DNA of 24,810 bases from an uncultured Prevotella sp. (GTDB lineage Bacteria > Bacteroidota > Bacteroidia > Bacteroidales > Bacteroidaceae): contig CALBYK010000278.1 in assembly GCA_937889855.1 (NCBI GenBank), forward strand, positions 1 to 24,810, in the 5' to 3' direction. Both the position numbers and the translations under genes were made by a program. Position 1 is the stretch's first letter. Each line of letters starts with the position of its first letter. This document shows, piece by piece, positions 14,565 through 23,426 of this stretch. The notes beneath the pieces were generated by a model, which had not been told where the DNA came from, ran no database searches, and was given only the letters and a program-made list of their open reading frames with translations.

Positions 14565-17500
14565 ATGGCAAGAAGATTATTCTTACAAGTTGTGCTTATG
14601 CTGATATGCATTGGTGTCAACGCACAGACAGCCATCAAGGGAAAAGTGCTCGACGGCACAATGAACAACGAGCCTATGATAGGCGCGAGTGTCCAGGTGC
14701 CTGGCACCAGTGTGGGAGCAGTCACCAATATTGACGGCGAGTTTGCATTCACACTGCCGCAAGGCAAGTCTATGATTCAAGTTTCAATGGTGGGCTACAA
14801 AACCCAAGTGATTAACGCCAAGGGAAAGACCTACGTCGAGGTGACTCTCAAGGAAGACTCAGAAGTAATGGACGAGGTAGTGGTAATCGGCTACGGCACG
14901 ATGAAGAAGCGCGACCTCACCGGCTCCATGACCCAGATAAAGAGCGACGAGCTCATGAAGGGTGGCAACAACGATGTGGCCCACGGATTGCAGGGCAAGA
15001 TTGCCGGAGTGAACATCTCGCAGAACGACGGCTCGCCAGGTGCTGGAGTAAGCATCACGGTACGTGGCGCCAACTCGTTCACCACATCATCCCAGCCTCT
15101 GTATATCGTCGACGGTGTACCCTACGGCACCGACCCTAACGGCGCACCGAAGAGTGGCGCCAACGACGGCAACAACCAGTCCACATCGCCTCTGTCGATG
15201 ATCAACCCCAACGACATCGAGAAGATTGAGGTGCTGAAGGATGCCTCAGCAACAGCCATCTACGGCTCGCGTGGCGCCAACGGCGTTGTCATCATCACGA
15301 CTAAGCGCGGACAGAAGGGCGACGGCAAGCCGAAGGTGGACTTCAACGCCAAATGGAGCGTGTCGAACATCGCAAAGCGCGTGAAAGTGCTCGACCCGCG
15401 CACCTACGCTCTCTACCAGAACGAGGCTGCCGCCAACAGCCGCTACTATGAGGGAAGCACACAGAAAGACCCCTACACCGGTGAATGGGAATATCCTTAC
15501 GTGGGCAACGGCTACGTCTACAGCAAGGGCACATACAACCCCTCGCCCGACGACTTCCTCAACCCCGGCTTACGACAGGACGAATACGGAAATGTTGACG
15601 AGGTGGCTGGCGCCGACTGGCAGGACGAGATCTACCGCACCGGATGGCAGCAGGACTACAGCCTCAGCGTGAGCGGCGGCAGCGACCTGGGATGGTACAG
15701 CTTCTCGGGCAACTACACCACTCAGGACGGTATCATACGCAACACCGGATTCGACCGCTACGGCGTGTCAATAAACATAGGACGCCATATCAACAAGTAT
15801 CTCGAGATTGGCACAAGCTCGTTCTTCACCAACACGGTGACCAACTTCCAGCGCACCAACTCCGAGAACACAGGCATCATACGCTCGGCCCTCATCTTCC
15901 CGTCGACATACGGTGTGCACACATCAACAGAACAGCTCGACGAACTCAACTGGCTTGCAGCCAACCCCTACAACTATGTGCATGGCGCGAAGGACGAGCT
16001 GAAGCAGATTTCATGGTTCTCAAGCTCATATCTCGAGGCTAAGTTCACATCTTGGCTCAAGTTCCGCCAAAACCTCGGACTCGGCTACAACGACGGACAC
16101 CGCGGCACCTACTACGACCGCCACACCCAGGAGGGCAAGTCTCCCTACAACGGCAAGGGCGGCAAGGCATCGAACATATGGAAGAGCATGACTGCCGAAA
16201 GCATCCTCACATTCGACAAGACTTGGGGCATACATGCAGTGAACGCAGTCGCCGGCATGACATTCGAGAAGGGCATCGGCGAGTCGGAATCGATGACTGC
16301 CACCAACTTCCCGACCGACATGACAAAGGACGCCGACATGTCGCTGGCTCTTGACCGTCCGGTGATAAGCTCAAGCAAGACGGAGCAGACTCTTGAGTCG
16401 TTCCTCGCCCGCATCAACTACACTCTCGCCGGCAAGTATATGTTCACCGGAAGCGTGCGTACCGACGGCAGCTCATCGTTCGCAAAGAACCACAAGTGGG
16501 CAACATTCCTCTCCGGAGCATTCGCATGGCGCGCCTCTGACGAGACATTCATCAAAAACCTCAACATCTTCAGCAACCTCAAGTTCCGCCTGAGCTATGG
16601 CGAGACCGGCAACCAAGGCATCGGCGCCTACCGCACACTGACTCTGCTCAACGCCGCCAACTATCCCTACAACGGCACATTGCAGAGCGGCTACTCGCTC
16701 ATCGACTGGCGCGGACCGACAAACCCCGACCTCAAGTGGGAAACCACGGCACAGTTCAACGCCGGCATCGACTTCGGATTCCTCGACAACCGCCTGCAGT
16801 TCACCGTCGACTACTACTACAAGAAGACACGCGACCTGCTGCAGAACGTGACCATACCGGCAAGCTCTGGCTTCGGACAGATGATGATCAACTCGGGCAA
16901 CGTCACCAACGAGGGTCTTGAGTTCACACTCAACTATGCCGTGCTGACCAAGACTCCGCTCAAGTGGAACATCTCTGCCAACCTCGCCATGAACCGCAAC
17001 CGCATCGGCGGACTCAACGGTGACCAGTATGCCACAGCCCTCTGGAGCAAGGCCGACCAGATGTACCTGCAGCGCAACGGCTGTCCGATCGGCACTATCT
17101 TCGGATATGTGGAGGACGGATTCTTCGACAACATCGCCGAGGTGCGCTCCTTCAAGGAGTATGCCAACCTGTCCGACCGCGAGGCTCTCAAGCACGTGGG
17201 CGAGATTAAGTACCGCGACCTCAACGGTGACGGTGTCATCACGGAGAAGGACCGCACAATTATCGGCAACACCAACCCCGACTTCACCTACGGTTTCACA
17301 TCTAACCTCTCGTGGAAGAACTTCTCGCTCTCGTTCATGCTGCAGGGCAGTCAGGGCAACGACATTTTCAACTATAACCTGACGGACATCCAGATGGCAA
17401 ACATCGGAAACATCACCGTCGACGCCTACAACTCACGCTGGACACCAGAAACTGCCGCTACCGCCAAGTGGCCGAAGGCTACCGCAGGCTACACGCGCAC

Positions 17501-17768
17501 ATGGCTCATGAGCGACCGATTCATCGAGAACGGCAGCTACATGAAGATGAAATACATCACACTCGGCTACGACTTCATACACCCGACGAAGTTCATTGAG
17601 AAGATTGGCCTGACATTCACAGCCAACAACCTGTTCACCATAACCAATTACAGCTGGTTCGACCCCGACGTTAACGCTGGAGGCAACAACGCTGCTTGCC
17701 CGGGTGTGGACAGCTACTCTTATCCAAGCTCGCGCAGCTTCGCTCTGGGACTGAATATAGTGTTCTAA
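14565..17768 (+). CDS. susC: SusC/RagA-family TonB-dependent transporter
   Basis: Outer-membrane beta-barrel that imports oligosaccharides through a TonB-energised pedal-bin complex with SusD. The 1067 residues contain a signal peptide (ending GVNA-QT), a carboxypeptidase-regulatory-like domain (~22-105, IKGKVLDG...VGYKTQVI), the TonB-box region (VMDEVVVIGYGTMKKRDLTG), a plug domain with ISQNDGSPGAGVSITVRGAN, PLYIVDGVPYG and EVLKDASATAIYGSRGANGV, and a barrel ending in an aromatic C-terminus (FALGLNIVF). It is full length and in frame. SusD follows after 17 bp, the standard pairing. Substrate (mannan oligosaccharides) is inferred from the neighbouring GH26 enzymes and shared regulation. Confidence 0.97.
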   Translation: MARRLFLQVVLMLICIGVNAQTAIKGKVLDGTMNNEPMIGASVQVPGTSVGAVTNIDGEFAFTLPQGKSMIQVSMVGYKTQVINAKGKTYVEVTLKEDSEVMDEVVVIGYGTMKKRDLTGSMTQIKSDELMKGGNNDVAHGLQGKIAGVNISQNDGSPGAGVSITVRGANSFTTSSQPLYIVDGVPYGTDPNGAPKSGANDGNNQSTSPLSMINPNDIEKIEVLKDASATAIYGSRGANGVVIITTKRGQKGDGKPKVDFNAKWSVSNIAKRVKVLDPRTYALYQNEAAANSRYYEGSTQKDPYTGEWEYPYVGNGYVYSKGTYNPSPDDFLNPGLRQDEYGNVDEVAGADWQDEIYRTGWQQDYSLSVSGGSDLGWYSFSGNYTTQDGIIRNTGFDRYGVSINIGRHINKYLEIGTSSFFTNTVTNFQRTNSENTGIIRSALIFPSTYGVHTSTEQLDELNWLAANPYNYVHGAKDELKQISWFSSSYLEAKFTSWLKFRQNLGLGYNDGHRGTYYDRHTQEGKSPYNGKGGKASNIWKSMTAESILTFDKTWGIHAVNAVAGMTFEKGIGESESMTATNFPTDMTKDADMSLALDRPVISSSKTEQTLESFLARINYTLAGKYMFTGSVRTDGSSSFAKNHKWATFLSGAFAWRASDETFIKNLNIFSNLKFRLSYGETGNQGIGAYRTLTLLNAANYPYNGTLQSGYSLIDWRGPTNPDLKWETTAQFNAGIDFGFLDNRLQFTVDYYYKKTRDLLQNVTIPASSGFGQMMINSGNVTNEGLEFTLNYAVLTKTPLKWNISANLAMNRNRIGGLNGDQYATALWSKADQMYLQRNGCPIGTIFGYVEDGFFDNIAEVRSFKEYANLSDREALKHVGEIKYRDLNGDGVITEKDRTIIGNTNPDFTYGFTSNLSWKNFSLSFMLQGSQGNDIFNYNLTDIQMANIGNITVDAYNSRWTPETAATAKWPKATAGYTRTWLMSDRFIENGSYMKMKYITLGYDFIHPTKFIEKIGLTFTANNLFTITNYSWFDPDVNAGGNNAACPGVDSYSYPSSRSFALGLNIVF

Positions 17769-17785
17769 TATAAAAAAAGACAAAA

Positions 17786-19546
17786 ATGAAGAAAAATATA
17801 TTTTCCATACTGCTCATCGCAGCCGCAGCCACAACATCAATGTCAATGACAAGCTGCGACAGTTGGATTGAGGAGAAACCCGACGGACAAATCACCGAAG
17901 AGAAGGTGGGCGACAGCGAGGATGCCGCCAAGTCGTGGGTGACAGGTGTTTACAGCAAATGGATATACGACATGTTCTGCTGGGGCTACTTCCCGCGCGT
18001 CATAGAAATTGACGCCGACTACATCTCGGGACCCGACTGGATGTTCAACAAGTTCGGAACGGGCAATTTTCAAGGCGAGAACGACGTGACCGACGCCCTG
18101 TGGAAGGGTTGCTACGGACTCATCGCCCGTGCCAACAAGGCGGAGAACCGCATCGAGGAGATGAAGAACATCACCGAGGCACAGAAGAACAACTACATAG
18201 GAGAGGTGCGGTTCCAGAAGGCACTCGCCTACTTCTTGCTCGTGCGCGCTTATGGAGAGATTCCCATCCAGTCAAACGACAGCAAATATGAGAATGTAAG
18301 CCAGCCGCGCCAGCCGGTTGACAAGGTGTACGAATACATAACATCGACACTGGAATCGGCTGCCAACATGATGTACAAGAACACCGACGCCGACTGGCAG
18401 GCAGGACACGCATCAGCCGGCTCGGCTGCCGGACTGCTCGCCAAGGTGTATGCCACAGAGGCTGCGTCGGCAATGCCTGCCGGAACGGAGATTACCATCC
18501 GCTCGGGCAAGACCTACAACGGGTCGGGCGACACGCAGACATACGCTCCGCTGCGCAGCATCACATTGCAGAAGCAGGCTGTGAGCGGCTACGAGGCTCT
18601 TGACTCTAAGGCTCTCTACACAAAGGCTGCACAGTGGGCTAAGGCCGTAATCGACGGCAACTATGGCTCATACGAGCTGCTCGCCTACGATGACCTGTGG
18701 AAACGCACAAGCGCGACGGCAAGCGAGTTCATGTTCTCCGTGGGCAGCGTGAGCGGCGACGCCACCTACAAGAACGCCATACACACACAGTATGCCGGAT
18801 ACAAGACCGCCACTGGCTCCGACTTCATACAGGAGGGTGGATGGATAGGATGCACCCGCCACTGGTATGACCTCTTCGACCACGACGACCTGCGCATCGT
18901 GAAGGGCGTGAAGCACCGCTGGCGCGCCTACACTCAGGAAGCGTCAAACTCCGGGTTCTACTATCCGAAGGATGAGGAGTACACCATCAAGGCAACGGGC
19001 TACAACCTCAACGGCGAGCATGTGGATGAGCCAAGCGGAATATATGCCGACGGTGTGAGCTACTACTACTCGATGGACTCGCAGTGCCTTGCATTCACTA
19101 CAAAATACGACGATGTGACCAACGACGCCATAAAGGACGCCGACTGCAACTGGCCGTTCCTGCGCTATGCCGACGTGCTGCTCATCTATGCCGAGGCGGA
19201 GAACGAGCTTGGCAACAGCGGGGAAGCCATAAAATATCTGAACGAGGTGCGACACCGGTCGAACGCCCATGAAGCTGCACTCGAGGGGGTCGGAGCACTT
19301 GACACACAGAGCAAGCGGCGCTCGGCCATAATAGAGGAGCGTGCCAAGGAATTCGCATGCGAGGGCGACCGCCGCTGGGACCTCATACGCTGGGGCATAT
19401 ACCTTGATGCGATGAACGCACTTGAAGGCTCAGACGACTCAGGAGTGAGCAAGGTGCGACAGCAGCGATGTCTGCTCTACCCACTCCCTGCTTCGGAAAT
19501 AAACACCAACAAGTACATTACGAAAAACAACCCCGGATGGAACTAA
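17786..19546 (+). CDS. susD: SusD/RagB-family nutrient-binding outer-membrane lipoprotein
   Basis: Surface lipoprotein lid of the SusC transporter that captures glycan. The 586-residue product has a lipoprotein signal (MKKNIFSILLIAAAATTSMS followed by MTSC, Cys24), then the SusD alpha-helical TPR-like scaffold (WVTGVYSKWIYD, GLIARANKAENRIEEM, RFQKALAYFLLVRAYGEIP). The conserved C-terminal SusD segment includes FLRYADVLLIYAEAENELG, AIKYLNEVRHRS and IIEERAKEFACEGDRRWDLI. It is intact and typical in length. Located directly downstream of SusC; the aromatic residues that would contact mannan cannot be assigned from sequence alone. Confidence 0.97.
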   Translation: MKKNIFSILLIAAAATTSMSMTSCDSWIEEKPDGQITEEKVGDSEDAAKSWVTGVYSKWIYDMFCWGYFPRVIEIDADYISGPDWMFNKFGTGNFQGENDVTDALWKGCYGLIARANKAENRIEEMKNITEAQKNNYIGEVRFQKALAYFLLVRAYGEIPIQSNDSKYENVSQPRQPVDKVYEYITSTLESAANMMYKNTDADWQAGHASAGSAAGLLAKVYATEAASAMPAGTEITIRSGKTYNGSGDTQTYAPLRSITLQKQAVSGYEALDSKALYTKAAQWAKAVIDGNYGSYELLAYDDLWKRTSATASEFMFSVGSVSGDATYKNAIHTQYAGYKTATGSDFIQEGGWIGCTRHWYDLFDHDDLRIVKGVKHRWRAYTQEASNSGFYYPKDEEYTIKATGYNLNGEHVDEPSGIYADGVSYYYSMDSQCLAFTTKYDDVTNDAIKDADCNWPFLRYADVLLIYAEAENELGNSGEAIKYLNEVRHRSNAHEAALEGVGALDTQSKRRSAIIEERAKEFACEGDRRWDLIRWGIYLDAMNALEGSDDSGVSKVRQQRCLLYPLPASEINTNKYITKNNPGWN

Positions 19547-19558
19547 ACTGATGCTTAG

Positions 19559-19580
19559 GAAGACCATCACCCCGGTCTTC
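19559..19580 (+). promoter_or_regulatory. Hairpin between susD and the surface glycan-binding gene
   Basis: GAAGACC (19559-19565) and GGTCTTC (19574-19580) form a 7-bp stem in the 56-bp gap. TCCATCCTAAAAAAATAA follows, with no U-run on the sense strand. It could be a processing or stability element that sets the level of the downstream gene; that is inference. Confidence 0.5.
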
Positions 19581-19602
19581 TCCATCCTAAAAAAATAATA
19601 TT

Positions 19603-20793
19603 ATGAACCATAACCGTTTATCATTGAAAGCCATTACAACGCTGCTCGCTGCTGCGACGCTTTCAATATCACTTGTCGCGTGCGACGACATTGTCGACTA
19701 CAACGACAACTACACACCTGCCGACCAAATGGCAAATACCGGAGCACCGGAAATAAAGGCCGTCTACAACATCAGCGACACCGCCCTCAACACTCCAATC
19801 ACCCAGGCGGAAATTGGCACTATGGTGCGCATCGAGGGAAAGAACCTCAACAACGTGAAGTCTGTCACATTCAACACCGTTGCAGTTGACCTCACCGAGG
19901 TATACACTGCATCTACCTACGCCAACGTGCGCGTGCCGGAAACTCTCTCGTTCGAGCATGTCAACAAGATTGAGTACACCACCGACAAAGGCACTGCCTC
20001 GTTCGATTTTGTCGTGCCGTTCCCAACACTTACCATCGGAAGCATAGACAATGAGTTTGCCAATGCCGGAGGATATGTAACAATAAGCGGCGCAAACTTC
20101 GACGTGTACAAGTTCGGCTCGCAGTCGAAGGTGCTCGTCAACGGCATGGAGACCACCGTGAGCGACGTGACAAAGACATCTATGAAGGTACATATACCAG
20201 AAGGCACTCCAGACAACTCCGTCATCTCGCTGCAATGGAACACAAGCGACGGCATTGCCAAGACTGCCGAACTGCCGTTCCGTCCAACCAAGAATCTGCT
20301 GTACGGCGACTTCGACGGGGTACAAATAAGCAAGGACGGCTCCGTGAGTGTTGATGTCGAGGGCGACGAAGCCACATCGACAGCTTCGTCAGCGCTCGGA
20401 CACAAACACCTGCACTTCACCGGTGACTTCAGCGCATGGGCATGGAACACTATCGACCTAAGCTGCAACATGATCGATGCCGGCATTGACGGCAATATTG
20501 ACGACTATGTGCTGAAGTTTGAGATTCTAAACACCAAGGACCATCCATTGACAGAGGCAACAGGACTGAAATTCAACTTCAACTGGGGCAGCGAGTACTC
20601 ATGGAACCCTGACAACGGAGCCGGAATTAATACCTTCGGCAACTGGCAAACAGTCACTCTACCACTCGCGCCGATGGCCACAAAGGGCATCAGCGAGGCT
20701 GGCAAGTGGCAGACACTACGCATCATACTACAGCCGTCGGCTGCCTATACTGCCGACTTCTGCATCGGCAACATGCGAATTGTGAAAAAATAA
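19603..20793 (+). CDS. IPT/TIG-domain surface glycan-binding lipoprotein (SusE-position)
   Basis: A 396-residue lipoprotein in the usual place after susC-susD. The signal (LAAATLSISLVAC, Cys27) is followed by acidic DD, favouring surface export. Two IPT/TIG-like immunoglobulin modules span ~46-136 (IGTMVRIEGKNLNNVKSVTF) and ~137-228 (AGGYVTISGANFDVYKFG). The C-terminal ~232-396 is a distinct domain rich in Trp (HFTGDFSAWAWNTIDL, NFNWGSEYSWNPDNGAG, FGNWQTVTL) and likely to bind glycan. Such proteins cooperate with SusD to hold polysaccharide at the surface. No catalytic motif is seen. It is the last gene of the operon, ending at the hairpin at 20801. Confidence 0.88.
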   Translation: MNHNRLSLKAITTLLAAATLSISLVACDDIVDYNDNYTPADQMANTGAPEIKAVYNISDTALNTPITQAEIGTMVRIEGKNLNNVKSVTFNTVAVDLTEVYTASTYANVRVPETLSFEHVNKIEYTTDKGTASFDFVVPFPTLTIGSIDNEFANAGGYVTISGANFDVYKFGSQSKVLVNGMETTVSDVTKTSMKVHIPEGTPDNSVISLQWNTSDGIAKTAELPFRPTKNLLYGDFDGVQISKDGSVSVDVEGDEATSTASSALGHKHLHFTGDFSAWAWNTIDLSCNMIDAGIDGNIDDYVLKFEILNTKDHPLTEATGLKFNFNWGSEYSWNPDNGAGINTFGNWQTVTLPLAPMATKGISEAGKWQTLRIILQPSAAYTADFCIGNMRIVKK

Positions 20794-20800
20794 AAAACAC

Positions 20801-20830
20801 TCAAGCTGGAGCATACAAGCTCCAGCTTGA
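20801..20830 (+). terminator. Hairpin terminator of the SusCD operon
   Basis: A perfect 12-bp stem TCAAGCTGGAGC (20801-20812) and GCTCCAGCTTGA (20819-20830), 6-nt loop, starting 7 nt after the stop codon at 20793. No U-run follows on the sense strand, but the A-run before the stem (20785-20796) could serve termination of transcripts from the other side. I call it a terminator mainly by position. Confidence 0.65.
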
Positions 20831-20852
20831 ATAGCTCAGAAAAAAAATACAG

Positions 20853-20912
20853 AATAGTATCAACAGTTGGCAATATAGTATTGTCATAATTTATTGATTT
20901 AAGCTAAATTTG
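20853..20912 (+). promoter_or_regulatory. Promoter and operator of the 21019 gene
   Basis: TAAATTTG at 20905-20912 is a -7 box. Two exact ATAGTAT half-sites start at 20854 and 20875, 21 bp apart (two helical turns), with CAACAGTTGGCAAT between. The 29-nt segment matches the SusCD-operon promoter at 23 positions, and GGCAATATAGTATT matches the minus-operon promoter at 13 of 14, all at the same distance from the -7 box. The predicted leader is about 100 nt. Confidence 0.75.
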
Positions 20913-21018
20913 CATCACAAAACATAAGAGTTATCCATAAAAGGACCGCTCGCCTGCAGCAGACGACAAATAGCTGCATCACAAGCATTTACTTAACCAA
21001 ATTAAAAGCCAAAACAAT

Positions 21019-21858
21019 ATGAAAAAATTATTTACTTCCTTGTTCCTTTTTATGATATGCGTCAGCATGTCAGCAGCAACTACAGTACTTTTCGAAGGCA
21101 AACAGGCCCTCAACTGGAACGACGGGCTGAAGATTGACGCGGCACAGTTTGACAACGCCCAGGCTGGCGACATCATCACCGTAACTACAGATGGCGGAGG
21201 CTTCAAGCTTGTTGTATTCTCTCCATGGACTGTTCTCAACGAGAACGGAGCAAGTGGCGACGGATACGCCATAACAGACGAGACACTTGAGGCAATAAAG
21301 ACTGACGGCATACATGTGCAGGGCGACGAGAGCGTGAATGTACTCAAGGTGGAATTGTCCTCAGACGCTCCGCAGCCAGCAGAGAAAAACGTTGTCGCAA
21401 CACTGCTCAACGAGCAACAGACAATAGGCAACTGGGACAATACCGTGGAAGTGGCTGGCTCTCTCTTCACTGAAGCCGGTGTAAAGGAAGGCGACTACAT
21501 CCGAGTAAACTACACAACCGAGGGCGATGCACAGATACAACTCTGCGCCAACACCCCCGAATGGCACAACATATACAATTGCGCCGACCTACCTGCAGCA
21601 AAGACTGTGTTCGACTTCCTCCTTACTGCTAAAGACTTGGCAGACATCGAGGCAGACAAACTCTACATACAGGGAAAGAACTTCACCATCTGCAATGTGC
21701 AGATTGTGCGCGAGGCAACAGAAACAGCCATAAGCAACATCGCAATAACAGCAAAGACTGACAAGAACAATATCTACTCTATTGACGGCACCCGTCTGAA
21801 AAACAAGCCTCAACACGGACTGTACATCATGAACGGAAAGAAATACATTGCCAAGTGA
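21019..21858 (+). CDS. Secreted two-domain protein of the same unknown family, with T9SS-like C-terminal tail
   Basis: Unrecognised family, 279 residues. A signal peptide (MKKLFTSLFLFMICVSMSAA) is followed by two copies of the domain seen in the protein at 13351: ~21-114 (W33, GD 50-51, GIHVQGD 97-103) and ~124-231 (W139, GD 158-159, LYIQGKNFTICNVQIV). The C-terminal ~38 residues (NIYSIDGTRLKNKPQHGLYI then MNGKKYIAK) resemble the type IX secretion/Por C-terminal sorting tail common in Bacteroidetes, though shorter than a full domain. Its promoter carries the mannan-locus operator, so it is probably part of the same regulon even though it is a separate transcript. No catalytic residues are evident; a glycan-binding role is inferred. 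Confidence 0.75.
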   Translation: MKKLFTSLFLFMICVSMSAATTVLFEGKQALNWNDGLKIDAAQFDNAQAGDIITVTTDGGGFKLVVFSPWTVLNENGASGDGYAITDETLEAIKTDGIHVQGDESVNVLKVELSSDAPQPAEKNVVATLLNEQQTIGNWDNTVEVAGSLFTEAGVKEGDYIRVNYTTEGDAQIQLCANTPEWHNIYNCADLPAAKTVFDFLLTAKDLADIEADKLYIQGKNFTICNVQIVREATETAISNIAITAKTDKNNIYSIDGTRLKNKPQHGLYIMNGKKYIAK

Positions 21859-21901
21859 CAACTTGACCGTAGAGTGAGAAAGACATAAAAGCATCTACTG
21901 C

Positions 21902-21930
21902 AAAGGCTGCGGCATTAAGCCGTGGCCTTT
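21902..21930 (+). terminator. Intrinsic terminator of the 21019 gene
   Basis: AAAGGCTGCGGC (21902-21913) pairs with GCCGTGGCCTTT (21919-21930), including two G-U pairs, over a 5-nt loop, followed by ATTTTATT. It lies 44 nt after the stop codon. Confidence 0.82.
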
Positions 21931-22025
21931 ATTTTATTCGGATGGCACAACCACATTTAGATTGGCAAGGCACTTATTCTTTATCCTTTTTCATTACAAC
22001 AGGCTCATAATTCGGGATTTTTATT

Positions 22026-22033
22026 TAAATTTG
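22026..22033 (+). promoter_or_regulatory. Predicted -7 box of the cytidylyltransferase-licD pair
   Basis: TAAATTTG fits TAnnTTTG and lies 22 bp before the ATG at 22056, giving a leader of roughly 15 nt. No clear -33 element and no mannan-locus operator are present, so this unit is likely regulated independently. Confidence 0.55.
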
Positions 22034-22055
22034 CCATAAAATAATCATACTATCA

Positions 22056-23426
22056 ATGAAAAGAAATATAGCAGTTATACTTGCAGGTGGCGTGGGCTCA
22101 CGCCTCGGCATGTCCACACCTAAGCAGTTCTTCAAGGTGGCTGGCAAGATGGTGGTGGAACACACTATAGACGTGTTTGAACGCAACCAGCGCATTGACG
22201 AGATAGCCATAGTGTCAAACCCGATGCTCATCAGCGACTTCGAGAACATCGTGCTGCGCAACAAGTGGCACAAGGTGAAGAAAATACTCAAGGGCGGCAA
22301 GGAACGCTACGACTCATCACTCTCTGCCATACGCGCCTACGGAAAGGAAAATGTCAACCTCATCTTCCATGACGCTGTGCGCCCGCTCGTGAGCCAGCGC
22401 ATCGTGAACGACGTGATTGACGCGCTCGACAAATACAATGCCGTGGACGTTGCCATACCGTCTGCCGACACCATCATAGAGGTGGACAACAACGACTTCA
22501 TAAGCCACATACCCGACCGCTCGCGCCTCCGCCGCGGACAGACACCACAGGCTTTTGACCGGGCTGTCATCGAAGAAGCCTACGACAAGGCTCTGAAAGA
22601 CCCTGACTTCAAGACCACCGACGACTGTGGGGTGGTGACAACATACCTGCCCAACGAACCTGTCTACGTGGTGCGCGGCGAGGAGAGCAACATGAAGCTC
22701 ACCTACCGCGAGGACACCTACATGCTCGACAAGCTGTTCCAACTGAAGAACACAGAACCAGAGAACATAACTCATGTTAACGATGTGTTCCGCGACAAGG
22801 TGGCAGTGGTGTTCGGAGGAAGCTACGGCATAGGCAAGAATGTTGTTGACATGCTGCAGGAGAACGGTGCCAAGGTGTTCTCGTTCTCACGCTCTGAAAA
22901 CCATGTGAACGTAGGACGGCGGGACGACGTGGCACGCGCACTGACCGAAGTGCATGAGCAAGCGGGACACATCGACTATGTGGTGTGCACAGCCGGCGTG
23001 CTCAACAAGGAACCACTCACCGCCATGGACTACCAGACTATACAGACTGCCGTACAAACAAACTATATGGGCACCGTGAACGTGGCACTCGAAGCCTATC
23101 CGTACCTTAAGCAGACCGAGGGAAAGATTGTCTTCTTCACATCCAGCTCATACACGCGCGGACGAGCCTTCTACAGCATCTACTCCTCTACAAAAGCGGC
23201 CATCGTGAACTTTGTACAGGCAGTGGCACAGGAATGGGACGGCGACGGCATAAAGATAAACTGCATCAATCCTGAGCGCACCAAGACTCCTATGCGCCAG
23301 CAGAACTTCGGAATCGAACCTGACGACACCCTGCTAATGCCAGAGCGCGTTGCAGAGGCAACGCTGCAGACACTGGCATCCGACTGCACAGGGCAGGTGA
23401 TTGACGTAAGAAAGGCAAAAGCATAA
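22056..23426 (+). CDS. Bifunctional cytidylyltransferase/SDR reductase, predicted CDP-ribitol synthase (Bcs1-like)
   Basis: A 456-residue fusion. Residues 1-~235 are an IspD/TarI-type cytidylyltransferase (LAGGVGSRLGMSTPKQF at 9-25, FHDAVRPLV, DRSRLRRGQTPQAF). Residues ~245-456 are a short-chain dehydrogenase with the nucleotide motif GGSYGIG, a catalytic Ser in FFTSSSYTRG and YSSTK (Tyr/Lys pair) followed by CINPERTKTPM. This layout matches H. influenzae Bcs1, which reduces ribulose-5-phosphate to ribitol-5-phosphate and activates it to CDP-ribitol. The reductase motifs look intact, unlike the C-terminal domain of human ISPD. A stand-alone IspD role in isoprenoid synthesis is less likely because of the fusion. 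A licD gene follows after 60 bp. Confidence 0.88.
   Translation: MKRNIAVILAGGVGSRLGMSTPKQFFKVAGKMVVEHTIDVFERNQRIDEIAIVSNPMLISDFENIVLRNKWHKVKKILKGGKERYDSSLSAIRAYGKENVNLIFHDAVRPLVSQRIVNDVIDALDKYNAVDVAIPSADTIIEVDNNDFISHIPDRSRLRRGQTPQAFDRAVIEEAYDKALKDPDFKTTDDCGVVTTYLPNEPVYVVRGEESNMKLTYREDTYMLDKLFQLKNTEPENITHVNDVFRDKVAVVFGGSYGIGKNVVDMLQENGAKVFSFSRSENHVNVGRRDDVARALTEVHEQAGHIDYVVCTAGVLNKEPLTAMDYQTIQTAVQTNYMGTVNVALEAYPYLKQTEGKIVFFTSSSYTRGRAFYSIYSSTKAAIVNFVQAVAQEWDGDGIKINCINPERTKTPMRQQNFGIEPDDTLLMPERVAEATLQTLASDCTGQVIDVRKAKA

Noticed and set aside
16473..17195. 240-codon minus-strand frame inside susC
   Set aside because: Antisense shadow of a high-GC coding gene; the susC frame is complete and conserved.
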